Source of the DNA: Siniperca chuatsi
Lineage: Eukaryota; Chordata; Actinopteri; Centrarchiformes; Sinipercidae
Reading direction: 5' to 3'
NCBI RefSeq assembly: GCF_020085105.1
Contig: NC_058055.1
Coordinates: 10,617,822 to 10,681,821, forward strand
Length of the DNA: 64,000 bases
Shown: positions 17,606 to 59,859 of the stretch, one piece after another
Numbering within the stretch: the first letter of the stretch is position 1
Layout of the letters: each line of letters starts with the position of its first letter
Made by a program: the position numbers and the translations under genes
The notes under the pieces: generated by a model
The model's database searches: none
The model's input: the letters and a program-made list of their open reading frames with translations, nothing else
What the model was told of the DNA's origin: nothing

Positions 17606-18562
17606 GAGAAGAAGCAAAGGAATAACTGTCAGAATAGCCATTGTGTTGAATTAATTTATGTTGTATTCACTTTGCTGCTGTATGCATTATGGAGAATAAA
17701 TGGACCATTCTTTTTTCAAGTAGCATATCTGTCGTCAGTGCTTATCATCAGAGGCACACCTTCAGGAGAGGCAAACCAGGCAAATGTTTGGGGCCCAAAA
17801 TGAAAATTTGGGAAGAGGGGCCCCCGATGGCCACTCATATTGGCACATTTTGCAATGACAACTGTAAACCCCCTTAAACCTCCCATAAAGGCACTTTTAA
17901 GTGCACTGCCGCAGCCTCAAACCCCCCCTAAGTGGGGCCCCTTCTAGGAGAGGTGGGAGAATCAGGAGAAAGCAGGGCCCACCCAACTTACTGACAGACA
18001 CAAGTCACTGACTGGACAGACCTGCGAGAGGCAGTAATGTGCCACAAGGCATCTAGCCTGCCAGAAGGAGAAGAAGAAGACTGATAGGACAATGAAAGGA
18101 GCATACCTTTTTGGTCACCAAAAACAGGAAGAGGAGAAAAAACGACTCCAGGACAGTGGTATATGGATATAATTATGTTAAATAAATACACCATGATTAG
18201 ATTGATTTTACCAACTGATTGATTTTAACATGGGCAGCTGTAATACTTTTACAGATGTAATCACTCAGAAACATGTAGTACAGAGTTTATTTATCTTAGT
18301 GTATGACAACAGTCAACATATTTTGCAGCTAATACTGCACACTGACTTTTATCCCCACATAGATAGGGCAGTTTCTGAGGATGATGGAGATGGATAAACT
18401 CAGGATACATAATATTACATATTATGTCTCGCTGTCTTTCTCTCTCTCCGTGCATTCATATGTATTCTTTTTCATGCAGCACTTCCGTCAGCTTCCACAC
18501 AACCATAATATGCCGTCCATGATGAGGGAGAGCATACAGCACAAGATGAACATGATGAGAAC

Positions 18563-18564
<2 letters not shown>

Positions 18565-18605
<41 letters not shown>

Positions 18606-18618
18606 TATATATATACAG
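18565..18618. repeat. (TA)n microsatellite
   Basis: About 19 TA units, followed by two TACAGTATATATA variants. Confidence 0.95.
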
Positions 18619-19400
18619 TATAGGCTATAGAGCTGGGATCACGGTTAAATTCTAAAGATGGTTATTAACTAAAGACTGTGAGGCTGTGTGGCAGCAATGT
18701 TAAAACTATTGGAATATTATAGACAATAAAGATTTTTTCATAGGGACCAAATAGATTGCTGAGATAAAGCAAACATCTCTATGAAAAAACTATAATATTA
18801 TTGCTCCTTACCTTTGGTATGTTACTATCAAAATACATACTGGGCAAGCACCAACTTGAGTCCCAGCAGCAAATATGAAACTGGCAAAATAGCCTATTCA
18901 CCTACAATATATCCATACACAGAGATTGCACATGTAATAGTAACAATGATAGACTTGAGTTCACTTATTTTATATGAACTACATTTGGGGGGCCTCACCT
19001 GCACTACCATGATGGGCCCATGGTCGGCCCGTCAAACCACAGGCCCTAGTGCAGCTGTACTGGTTGCACTGAGCCATTGGGCTGGTGACTATGTATTGGA
19101 GGAGACATGTGACTGTCTACATTCCCCTAAAATAAACAGTGACAATGAAAGTTTTTTAAATGATGTAATAGTATTCCAATTAATACTATTATGTATTACC
19201 ACCAATACTTCCATGTGCTGTGGTAAGTGGTTGGATGGACAATAAATCTGAATGATCTAAAAAAAAAAATAAGTGCCAGTCAGACGAGCTTTTCATGGAC
19301 TGAGCTCTTATTCTTATCAAAATCCAGTAGGCTATAATGTGGTCATCAGTCATTAATTCCCATTAAGACACGCCTCCTGCTCAGACTCCCTCCTGTCGCT

Positions 19401-49430
<30,030 letters not shown>

Positions 49431-49513
49431 CAACATGTTTTGAGCATTTATGTGTGTGTTTAAGTGTGTCGTTTATTGGCTAATTACTAATTGATACCTT
49501 CACCTCCTTACAG

Positions 49514-49561
49514 AATGTCCCTCTTCAAGACACAAACCGGTCATTGGGTTTTTTAGGGTGA
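49514..49561 (+). other. Candidate alternative terminal exon of cnksr2
   Basis: If the GTATAA donor after codon AAG (49424) is used, the CTTACAG acceptor at 49513 joins an in-frame exon of 15 codons and TGA (NVPLQDTNRSLGFLG). It would replace the final Val. The support is only splice-site and frame fit. Confidence 0.3.
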
Positions 49562-50104
49562 GGATCAGTTGATTAAACCTCAAACGTATCGCCTCTGCCT
49601 GTGCCTCACACAGCCGGCATCCCTCTGCTGGAGATAAAAGGCACCCAAGACAAAATCCTTCTTTTACTTGCTCGGCTCTACATCTCCTTTCCTGTTACTG
49701 CTCCTTCAACCTCGCTCACCGTTCAGGAGCACAAAGACTTGGTGTCCCTCTCGATTCCGATCTCTTTATTTTAAAGATGAGGGCTGTTACAGAAGGCGAA
49801 AAAAAGGTGTCTGGCTTGATAAAATAACTCGTAGACTCACAGGGTTCCCGACAAGTAAGCACTTTGCGTCTGCGTCCAAGACTTGTCGCAGAGCTTTGTA
49901 ATTCATCGCTCACATGCATGGCCACCTCCCCTCGCTTCTGTTGAATCGTTTTGAACATTATGCTGGAGTTGTGTACAGCCGCTCAGTAAAGTGTGACAGA
50001 GGCATTAAAAGCAAAGCTATTTTGGATGTACACAACATTTTGTTATGCATGTGTATATGATTAAAGGGTATGTTTGTTCTATGAGTGTACAGGGTGTTAC
50101 GCTT

Positions 50105-50119
50105 ATATATACATATATG

Positions 50120-50192
<73 letters not shown>
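50105..50192. repeat. (TA)n microsatellite in cnksr2 3' UTR
   Basis: A long AT repeat with interruptions by ATGT, in the presumed 3' UTR of cnksr2 between the stop at 49430 and the AATAAA at 50738. Confidence 0.95.
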
Positions 50193-50195
<3 letters not shown>

Positions 50196-50737
50196 ATATT
50201 ACATTACTTCAACAACAGTGACTACACAATGTTTTGGGGTACTTATACAAATTGTAAATCAAGTGCTGTGCCTCAGTGATTGTGAATGTACATTGTACTT
50301 TTCCAAGAGAGACGAGAGAAGATGTAGAAAGCAAGCTATTCCTCGAAACCGGGGCACAGGAATATAACGCTTGGCAATAATGAACTAGTATTGTAAATTA
50401 CAAAGGAATGATCAGAATAGTTGTCTATTTTTGTATGCATGCCGTCAACCTAATTGTTTGTAAAACAGTTTTGTATTTCTAAGTGCGTTTGACAGAATAC
50501 TGGTGTCGATCCCCCCCACCGCCACGTTGTGTTTTTAAGACTTATTTTACAATTTGCCCCAGAATATTGCAGAAGTTGATTTTTTTAAGTGTTCACCACA
50601 AAAAGAGGAATAGATGTATTTATTAAGTGTTTAATGTACAAGCATGCTTTGTATAACTAAAACATATTACCGTGCCATTGGAAATTGACTGACATTGCAC
50701 AAGTGTGCCATATTGTAGCTACATTACTTTTTTATTG

Positions 50738-50743
50738 AATAAA
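50738..50743 (+). terminator. Polyadenylation signal of cnksr2
   Basis: AATAAA about 1.3 kb after the stop codon, preceded by a T-rich stretch and TGTA words typical of a 3' UTR. It supports a transcript ending here without a further coding exon. Confidence 0.6.
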
Positions 50744-50759
50744 GTATGGCATGGGCAAA

Positions 50760-52658
50760 CGTAAAACCCATTGTTATATATTATTTCTCATAATCACATT
50801 TTAGATGACTATTTTTAGACACTACTCCTACCAGGGAGCCCAACAAAGGTTGACTCAGAGGATGTTAATAATATGCAAATATAATACACATACAGTGTAT
50901 ATGAAGCCTCAGGCATTCTTATTCTGTAGGACATGGTAAATTATATAATTGACAAAGAATAACACAGAAGATGATCAACACAGGAACTAGTGCCCTATCT
51001 GCAGTGAAAGTATGTACACAAATATCCAAAAGGGAATCTCATATTTCCATCACTACTGGTTTAAGATGCAGACTGTGAATAACTTGCTGCAGTCCTGTAA
51101 GGTAAGGTTCACTCCAGATACAAAAATAATGACAGTACAACTGCACCATGTTAGGCCCACACAGAGAAGAGACATTTGACCTTCTCAGCCCCGGATCCAT
51201 TTTGAATATATATATATTTATAAATATATATATATATACATACATTTTAAATGTAATAATAATAATAATAATAATAATGATAAACTTTATTTATGTAGGA
51301 TATGTTAGGAAGGTAACTATTCTCTTTGAATTCCTGGATGACAGCCAGTGATTCTGGCTACCAGGAATATTTGGGTGGGAGTATTGAGTGTGAGAGGATG
51401 TAGGCTACAGCAGCTTTAACGCCGAGTCATGCTCTTCATGAATACGTAACCTATGTTTTCAGACATGACTTTGTTGACAAAATATAGATGACTTGCACAA
51501 AGCATGGAGAAAAGATTCCTTTCATTTTGCTGCCACTTGCAGTCATTCAGGAAATCACAGAAAAATAGTTGCATAGATATGAGTATCCTGATTATTGTAA
51601 AGGTGGCATGTGTCCTTCAGTGTCATTAGTTTTCTGTGAAGCCAGTTTATTGTTTTGGTTGAATCTTTATCTCTGTGCACAATCTGGCACAAATAGACAG
51701 AGAGCAACATAGAATACAACACATAGAGCACACTGAATTAGCCAGTTTTCACAGCCATAGTTTAATTTCTCTATAGATGTTATACCATATTAATGGCCTT
51801 TATATTACCATCTTGTCTTGTGATATACACTGTACATAATGGTACATTGTAAGGTAGGAGATCTGTCATGTAGTCTGACTATACACTGTTACTGACACGT
51901 AAATTAATCTCTTTTCCTTTGAAGTACATTTTTTCACATTTCACACGGGATGCACAAATATAAATGTTTGGTTCATATCAAGAAACCCTCATCAAATGCT
52001 TTTTTAGAGGAGGCAAAACAGACGAATGATGCAATGATAGGAAAATCTCAAGCAGTGACTGGAATGTTTATGCTTTATTAATTGTAGCAAATTATATAAA
52101 AAATGTTTATCTAATATATAAAATATCAATCAACTTGTGTTGGTTTATTCATTTTAAGAATGGCGTTTATCTTTTGCAAATAAACTCTTCATATACAAGT
52201 TTTCAGTCATAGCAAAAACAGATTTTCATGTTCTCAGCTCATCGTGACAAGAAGAGTGTTTATAAAACCTGTCAAAAGTCAAGGAGGATAACATACACTT
52301 AACCAAAATGTTAGATTGCCATCACCAAAACAATTGCGTTAGTCATTTTTGCATTTAAACAGTGGTCACTTTAGAGTTTGCAGAGCAGGCAGGACAACGT
52401 GTGAAAGACGAAGGTGTGTTTTAAAGCTCCAGTGATAAATTTACTTCAGTAAACCAAATAAAATGTATTAAACACTGAAAAATATGTCTTTACAACATTG
52501 CTGTGATATGCGCAAAGCCTGAGCTTCAGCCTGCTAAGGAATTCCACATGGCATGACATGAATTCAACACTCCAAATCTTTTTCTCGGTTGCTGGCTGGT
52601 CTGGTTTTGTTTTAGTAAATGAGATGGCAAATGTGATTAAACAACATGGAGAGACTAT
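50760..52658. other. cnksr2-odorant receptor intergenic region
   Basis: AT-rich with no supported gene. It contains an (AAT)n tract at 51255-51278 and TATATATA runs near 51210-51240. I looked for a plus-strand exon encoding the missing CNKSR2 C-terminal segment and did not see one. Confidence 0.5.
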
Positions 52659-53630
52659 TCAACGCGCAATAACAACAGCCCTCTTGGCTACATTATTTGT
52701 TACTTGCCTGCTTTTTCTGCTGAAAAGCCTAAACAGTTGTACCCTTATGACTTGAATGCTCAAACCATAGATTATTGGATTAAGAATGGGTGGGAATATC
52801 AGAAAGTACAGAGATAAAAACAACTTGGTTTGGTAAGACAGGTGACTAATGTTGAACCGACTTTGTACTATTTCAAAAAAGCACCCGATAGAGTAGTTCA
52901 TTATTGATAGTAGGTGGGGGGTGCAGGTCCGGAGGGCTTTGATTTTGGATTTGCTGAATGACAATACACATATCCTCAGGATGTGTGCATATGAATAACA
53001 GATCATAATAAGCTGTGGAAGTGTGTACAGAGCTACAGATAGTAGGCCAACTATGTTAACAATAGATGAATCTGTACAGGCAAGTTTCACCAGCATGTAA
53101 TTAAAACAGTACACCTTTTCTATGGTTCTGTTACAAAACCGCAGCTGAAGAGTGAAAATGAAAACAATGAGAAATGCCAGCATGGGGTAAAGCCACGTAA
53201 ATACAATAAGTTTAACAACTCTCTGTGACATCATTTCATGATAAAGCAGCGGATGACAAATGGCCACATACCTGTCATAACTCATCGCTGCTAGAATTGT
53301 GAATTCAATGATGGCAAATGTGTGTAGAGCATAGATCTGTGTCTGACAAAACGGTAGTGATATCTCATATGAGTGTGACAGTATGTTGCTCAGTACTGCT
53401 GGCAGTAAAGCAGTGCTTCCATACAGACCATTCACAGCCAAGTTACACAGCAACAAATACATTGGCTCATGCAGGGTTTTTTCATGATAGACCACTCCGA
53501 TTAACACTACATTTTCAGCAACAATGGTTATGTATATAATCAGGAAAATGCAGAAATACATTGGCTTCAGGTTCTCCATTCCATTGTAGTCAGATAGATG
53601 AAAAGATGTCACTTCAGAGAAATTTGTCAT
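52659..53630 (-). CDS. Fish odorant receptor (class A GPCR, seven-TM)
   Basis: An intact single-exon reading frame of 323 residues starting at a true ATG. Hallmarks in order: N-terminal glycosylation site NFS, TM1 with ENVVLIGVVY, TM2 LHEPMYLLLCNLAVNGLYG, the extracellular-loop cysteine in LPFCQTQ, TM3 end MSYDRYVAICHPLLY, TM6 start KALRTCTPHLLS and TM7 NPIIYGL. These are classic odorant receptor motifs; the style fits the fish-enriched delta-like group, though the subgroup is an inference. It would act in the cilia of olfactory neurons, coupled to G-olf. A TTTGTTTCAG acceptor one base before the ATG indicates a spliced 5' non-coding exon (end at about 53726). It is a singleton here, flanked by cnksr2 and the defensin. 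Confidence 0.93.
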   Translation of the reverse strand: MTNFSEVTSFHLSDYNGMENLKPMYFCIFLIIYITIVAENVVLIGVVYHEKTLHEPMYLLLCNLAVNGLYGSTALLPAVLSNILSHSYEISLPFCQTQIYALHTFAIIEFTILAAMSYDRYVAICHPLLYHEMMSQRVVKLIVFTWLYPMLAFLIVFIFTLQLRFCNRTIEKVYCFNYMLVKLACTDSSIVNIVGLLSVALYTLPQLIMICYSYAHILRICVLSFSKSKIKALRTCTPHLLSIMNYSIGCFFEIVQSRFNISHLSYQTKLFLSLYFLIFPPILNPIIYGLSIQVIRVQLFRLFSRKSRQVTNNVAKRAVVIAR

Positions 53631-53772
53631 GCTGAAACAAATTAATCATAAAGCATCTGAGCAATCCAGAATATACTGCACAATTTTGCACTTTACACGA
53701 CAATCTGAGATGAACTGAGTTTTACCTTTGTGTGAAGACCCACCTCACCTGCATTTCACCTGCACTGAGCAG

Positions 53773-53781
53773 CTTTTATAG
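53773..53781 (-). promoter_or_regulatory. TATA box of the odorant receptor gene
   Basis: CTATAAAAG on the minus strand, with a predicted short leader exon (about 53750-53726) ending at the donor GTAAAAC. The leader would splice to the acceptor just before the ATG at 53630. Confidence 0.6.
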
Positions 53782-54439
53782 TCTTTGTACTTCTTCTCTT
53801 GTGAAATTAAGTCATATGTTGTTACCTACCGTGCCAATGATTTCACAGGATTCACATGTCAGATCCCACAATTCAAACTCGAGGAATGAGGGTGTGACAG
53901 CATGAATTGGTTCGGTTTGGTTTCTACATGGCAAAAAATAAATAAAAATAATTTAATAAGAAAATGCACACATTTTCTATGCTACTGGAGATGTTCAGGT
54001 TAATTCCAATAATTTGCTAAAGTGTGTACTGCAGGTCAATTGAACTTGACACTGTATAGAAATACAGTGGAAACCTCTTACAGTGATCACGTCTGTCCAG
54101 GTCAAATTGATCACTATAAGCGGATGATTATTATAACCACATATTTTTCCTTTTTCTTTATCTCTCATGCAGATTACCATCTAATTGATATTTGTATATT
54201 TATTACATGAATATAAAGTAATGTTGTTGATCTGCAGCATGTTTGTATTTGCTGAGTCCCGTTTCTACTTCCATTACACAGCTGCACCCCTCCTAAGGTC
54301 TCATCCATCAAAATTAGTTTGACATTGGTTTGTCTGTAAATTGAGTAAGTTTTATTACTTTAATGTTTAGCAGAATAAAATCCTAATTGTTGATCACTCC
54401 TATTGGAAAATTAATCTTTTTAATGAATCAGAGACATAT

Positions 54440-54985
54440 GTTCGGGTTGTCCATCCGTCTGTCCGTCCCATTCTCGTGAAAGCGATATCTCAGGAACACC
54501 TTAAGGGAAGAATTTGGTGGTTGAAGGTCAAAGGTCAAGGTCACTGTGACCTTACAAAACACGTTTTTGGCCATATTTTACAGTTGGTCTGACAATGAAT
54601 TGGTGACACTTTTGACTCAAAGGTCAAGGTCACTGTAAACTCAAAATGACCTTGACAATGACAATTTTTGGCCATAACTCAAGAATTGATGCGGTAATTA
54701 TGACAAACAGATTTCACACAGATGTTTATTGGGATACAACAATGAAGTGATGACATTTTTTTACACAAAAAGGTCAAAGGTTAACTTCACTGTGACATTA
54801 TAATGTCCTGGAAATACAATGTCCATTATTTAACACCATAACTCAGGAACAGAAGGGGAGAGTGACACTTTTGACTCAAAGGTTAAAGGTCATTGGGACA
54901 TCAAAATAGGTTTTTAGTCATAATTTAAGAATGAATTGGGCGATTACAGATTTCACACACACGTTGACTGGGACGACACAATGAA
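54440..54985. repeat. AGGTCA-rich dispersed repeat with internal tandem units
   Basis: Units containing (T)TTTTGGCCATA, GACACTTTTGACTCAAAGGT, AGGTCAAGGTCACTGT and AGATTTCACACA recur about every 100-250 bases. The first unit opens with CTCAGGAACACCTTAAGGGA. It looks like a degenerate tandemly organised transposon-derived repeat common in fish. Confidence 0.7.
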
Positions 54986-57569
54986 AAAACAAAAACTAGC
55001 ACAGTACGGGCTTTCCGCCGTCTCGTCCATTCTGCCTTTCATTTCCTGCCTCATTCTGAATTTTGAGCGTCATTGGAATCACGTGACTTCAAACAACGTA
55101 TTGGAGCGCGCCTAGCTAATCCTGATCCTGTGAGTGAATGAGTGAGTTTCACCTACAGCTCATAGAGAGGCTTTGCATCTAAAATGCCAGGCGAAAACAA
55201 AAGCACCACATGTTGTGTAGCTATACTCTATAAGAATCCATCTTTACATAGTAATCAAGTACATGTGTACCTGTTTAGCCAATACATCTATGATAATCCC
55301 TCATTAATCAGTTCAACAATGTATATTTACTGGAATCATACATATGTATCATCAATATAGTGATAACTTCTATTTAGCCTAAAAATACACTTTATACCTT
55401 TTATTCAATTCCTTCCAAGTACTCACTACATATATTATGAGTCTGGACAGACATGGATGTAAACTGCAACTTGACTGGTTGGCGGAGGCACACAACCACA
55501 GGGCGGCAATTCTAGTAATTCTAATCAACTATATTGATAACAACCTGTGTTTACACTTGTTTCATCACAATTACACCAAGGTCATTTATTCTCCAGGTAT
55601 TGTTTACAGGTCAGGTATGATCTCACTCTCATTATGAAGCAGTTCCTAATTGCTTCCAAGGGGATGCAAAACACTGACCTCTAATGAGCATGTTTATCTT
55701 ATGTCTGAAACATAAGTATGAAACATAAACATAAACATTTTGCTACCACAAAAGCAATTAATATCATCAAATTCAACAATTGTATATCATATTGAAATGC
55801 TTAAAAATATGCATTTTTGTTTTCCACTTCCAAATTTGAACCACAGCTTTAAATTACAAGATCTATAGTTTAATCTTGTTTATCATAACATAAATATAAA
55901 CACTCAATGGCAGAAAAAAAGGACAGCACAGGTTGAGGGAATCCAGATGACCTTGTGAGAGTAACCACTTCATTAAGAGCATTACTAATAAAGAATATTA
56001 TTGTTTGATCACTCAACATTAACTTGAATACAATTTAAATACAATCCTATATGATCAAAGAAAAAAGAAAGAGTTTTGCCTTTAGTGAAATTTAACACAA
56101 TTTTACTTGCCAAAAGATAAATGCATTATATGACATACATTTTGTAATATGGTCAGGAAAACCACATAGAAATAGGACAAGCAATGCTTTTATAGCAGTA
56201 GAAAGTGGAGATTTTTAAAGGGTTACATTTTATGACTGAAGATAGTATTAATGATTGGATGGTACCAAACATCATCTAGAATTTACACCAGACTTAATGG
56301 TTTCATGAAGCATTTGAGTCTGAGTTGCAGGCAAAGATTACTCAACTATAAACCAATTTAATTACTGACATATCTGTGAAAGTTACTGAGTCAGAGTACA
56401 GAAGCACACATTCAGGAAGTCTTGTGGAGTCTACAGTTACTCGGTGGTAATCCTCCTCTCCATGCAACGGAGTGTGCTGCTTAAACCGGTGGCTTTTTAA
56501 CATTGCTCAAGGTGGACAAGTGTTGTTACCACGATTATCAAAGTATGTTGAACTCCTGAACTCATGTGAGTGTTTGGTGAAGAAAAGACAAAACAGTTTG
56601 CTGATATAGATTTAGACACCTTTGCAAAGGGTGTACTTAGAATGTGTGAATGACTAATATATATATATATATATGCTTATAAGAGCTGCAGCTCAGATTG
56701 CACATTTTATTCAGGAGTCACTTTAGTGCTTCACAGTGAACTGAAGTTTACTTTTCACTTTCTACAAAGTATCACATTCATTCTGACATGAGGCTTGAAA
56801 AATCCCTGAACTTCTGGACTATACTTGTCTTGTTCACATATTCATTATAAATATTTTGTAAACAGTTTGACATTAGCAGCTAGTCTGAGTTTTGGTATCA
56901 TCAGAAAAATGCCCAGTATACAGTAGTCCACCTAGCCTGTGTTTGTAAATGTGTGCTAACCAGCCATTACAATTTTCTGATACTACTGAAGGTGAAATAC
57001 CAAGACCCAGACAAGTTGTCTGTGACAACTGAACCTCTAACAGCCTATGGGATGATCAGAGAGTGGCCATAAGTTTTCCTAGAGGTCTGCTGTACCAAAA
57101 ACTGACCACAGACCTGGAGAGGGATTCAGAAAAACTAAACATTAGGCCAATACACAGACTCAAAGAGGGCCGTTGTGGCAGCCATACCCCACATGAGGAG
57201 GTTGTGCTTTCTACAAAACACGTCAGAGCACACATAAGACACAATCAGTGCAGCATCTCTTCACAATCACCCGTGTGAGAGGGAAGTCAGATGGCATGAA
57301 GTAGTACTGGAAGCTAGTTAAAGGATCGGGGATTCAGATCACAAGGAGCTGCCCCAGAACTGGTTTCTGTCCATTCGGCTGAGGCAAGGCCAGAATCAGA
57401 GGAAAAACTAGAGGATTGACCAATGCAGTTGTGTTGTCAAACTGTGCATGCGTGATGATTGATGTTTTATGATTCAGTGTTTGTTATTTGTAACATCACT
57501 TTGCAATAGTGAATATCAGTAGCTTGTGTATAAAACATTTCTAATTTTGTTGTAGTTTTACTCTAATTT

Positions 57570-57844
57570 GGGTAACACTTTACAATACTGGTGCACATAT
57601 ATGCATTCATTAATGCTAATGCTAACTAATGCACAGATAATCATGAGTTCATGAGTTCATGAGTGTATGACTCATGAAGAAATAAGCCATGCATTTATGT
57701 TTACCACATCAGCAACTAATAAAGAGTTTTATTGTTAATAGTATTTAATGTTTGCATTAGGTAACCTAATAAACAGATGCACCAGTTCATCTGGTACGCA
57801 TTAATTAATGCATATTTGTGCACCAACATTGTAAAGTGTTAACC
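57570..57844. mobile_element. MITE with 17-bp TIRs and TAATTT target duplication
   Basis: The 5' end GGGTAACACTTTACAAT and the reverse of the 3' end GGTTAACACTTTACAAT differ at one base. Further inside, GGTGCAC and ATTAATGC words are also inverted. Direct repeats TAATTT flank it at 57564-57569 and 57845-57850. It is 275 bp and non-coding. Confidence 0.8.
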
Positions 57845-59298
57845 TAATTTTTTCTACATGTTACAATTTCTCTTTTTTCTTTTCCATGTGTCCTCTATGA
57901 ATCACATGAATCAGTAAGTAATGCACCGCTAATTTAAATGCCACAAAATGCCTTAAAAATGTATTTGTGTGTCAAGGTACAGTATGCGGTTACCAGCAAG
58001 AACCACCACTGATCATATCCATATGTTAAGGCAAAAGTGCTGAAACATTTTCAGCATCAATGATGTAAGCCATAACTGGATAAACACACTCATTAGAGGT
58101 CATTAGTCCACTTTGTGTTTCCATTCCTCTAGAAAGCAATTAGACGCCACTGTTCTACCACAGGTGAGACCTCTTTGGACAGCACCTTGAGAATAGAGAT
58201 AAGGCATGAAAGGAAAACAGTAATGACTTATCTCCCCTTGGAGAACACTGATGTAACACTGATGAAACTGTGTCAGAAGTGTTGTGACCTTTGAGCTAAT
58301 GCAAATCACAGCAATAATTTGTTCAGCCGTTTATTTCTGTGCATCTCATTAAATTGGTTTATTCCCACCACCCAGTCATACTTTGGTGTTGACTGTGTCT
58401 TGCCAATTGTTTTATTTTGTTTTACATAAAATGTATGAGTACAACTGAACTTGATACTGTGGAAAGCTTTGGACCCATCCTTCACAAATGACTTGTTGAC
58501 TATTTCTAACAGCATGCATAAGGGTAGAAAAAGTTGGCAAGTTTGGTGGAAGTGCTTTCTGTTAATTTTCTATGCGAAGAAGCAAATCCCTTGTTAGGAG
58601 TACGATAAGGCTAAGGCTATAAGGATATGGCTGGTGACGGGTTAGGGGCAGGTACTGCGGAGGGCAAAGTTGAAATAGATTAACTGTGCCCTGGAAGGGG
58701 TAGGAAAGCTTGGCAAGGTAACCAGTCACACCTGGGACCAGCATTTATTGTAAATAAATCTAAACTGTAGACTAGTATTTTACGTGTGATACACAACTCC
58801 ATTTAGAAGCTGCTCCTCTACTTTACTGGTGACCCTAAAAAATATGAGTGGAAGCAGTAGTAAACTGGTTCGATAATATGATTGATCTGGCCACAAGTTG
58901 CAGTGTGGGAGGTGTCGGCAATTCCTGGTGGCTTTGTTGCGTTCTGTGTGACAGGCCCTTCAAAGGAGCCCCCGTCTAACACCTGGCTAAAGGCCAAAGT
59001 CCTCAAGTTGGCAGGATCACGAGGCCAATGTGGAGGACTGCTCTGGCTATGTCAACAGTTGTCCTCCACTTACACAAGATGCCAATGGGAATAATCCACT
59101 GACCAGGCTTTATAATATGGGGGCCTTGCAGGGTTGAACATTCAGGATGCTGGCGATGGTGGCTGGAAGGAGCCTCTGAATAAGTCAGTCGAAACCCTAA
59201 CCTGAACGTCTCTACAAAGTGGTAGTCAAGGCGAGGAAACTGATTACAGGTCGCAGCATATACTGTAAGTGCCATTGGTTAATCTGTCCAAAGAAAGG

Positions 59299-59424
59299 AT
59301 GTCTGTCTTTCCTGAACCCTTGCCAGGCATCCTCTTGTACGTCACCAATGTTACAGTTCTCATAGCTCTGTTTTTATTTCTGTTTGTGAGAAAGGTTATG
59401 CTGAACCTGGAATTGAAATGCTAA
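59299..59424 (+). other. Small ORF for a putative 41-residue single-pass membrane peptide
   Basis: ATG to TAA, 42 codons. The peptide has a hydrophobic span (ILLYVTNVTVLIALFLFLFV) followed by RK and a short polar tail. It lies about 440 bases upstream of the defensin TATA box. I recognise no family. The chance occurrence of such an ORF is high, so this is recorded only as a candidate. Confidence 0.15.
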
Positions 59425-59742
59425 TGCTGTTTACAAAAATGCACCCCTCTACAAATGTGCTCTCCTCTACAGGAATAGGTGCATTACTGACAGTTTATGA
59501 GAAATTGCCTTCCCTGATGTTTGACATGGAAAAAGCTGGCCTCTGTGCTTATGTCCTCACTCTCAGAAAGCAATGAGGGTTAAGGAAGTGCATGAGTTTT
59601 AAATCAGCTGAAAAACAAGTTTCTTTGGAATGTTTGTCTCTTGTCTCGTGACAACACTTGGTCACGAGTTGGGCACAGGGATTTAGGTTTCTTATGTGAT
59701 TAAGAAAAGCATGTTCTCTTAAGGATGCTTATAATTCTATAA

Positions 59743-59749
59743 TATAAAA
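59743..59749 (+). promoter_or_regulatory. TATA box of the beta-defensin gene
   Basis: TATAAAA, 111 bases before the ATG at 59860. The expected transcription start is near 59775, giving a 5' UTR of about 85 bases. Confidence 0.6.
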
Positions 59750-59859
59750 CCTAGTGACCAGTACGCTGCTTCATATTATCTTCACTCCTCCCCTCTGACC
59801 AAAATACAAACAGACCCAGGCCTAATCCTCATTTTGGAGCAACAGTATCAGACGCAAGA

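Larger units (their letters stand above)
15753..19400. other. Intergenic region between the NLR and cnksr2 promoters
   Basis: I found no supported gene. It contains a repeat-like block at about 16130-16530 (AGTACTCCACCGGTTTAGCATTGCACTTCATAA type), microsatellites at 17545 and 18565, and a GGGGCCC-rich segment at about 17780-17980 that looks like degenerate repeat. Confidence 0.5.
53800..59298. other. Intergenic region between odorant receptor and defensin
   Basis: No supported gene. It contains an AGGTCA-rich repeat (54440-54985), a MITE (57570-57844), a short (TA) run near 56657 and low-information AT-rich sequence. The reading frames near 57063 and 58882 have no recognisable similarity. 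Confidence 0.5.

Noticed and set aside
17528-17803. 91-residue frame with a Val-Cys repeat
   Set aside because: Produced by the (TG)n microsatellite.
18814-19245. 143-residue plus-strand frame upstream of cnksr2
   Set aside because: No recognisable domain, no splice or promoter context; composition looks random.
58562-59275. Degenerate gene or retroelement suggested by several short frames on both strands
   Set aside because: No conserved motif, no consistent frame and no terminal repeats could be identified.
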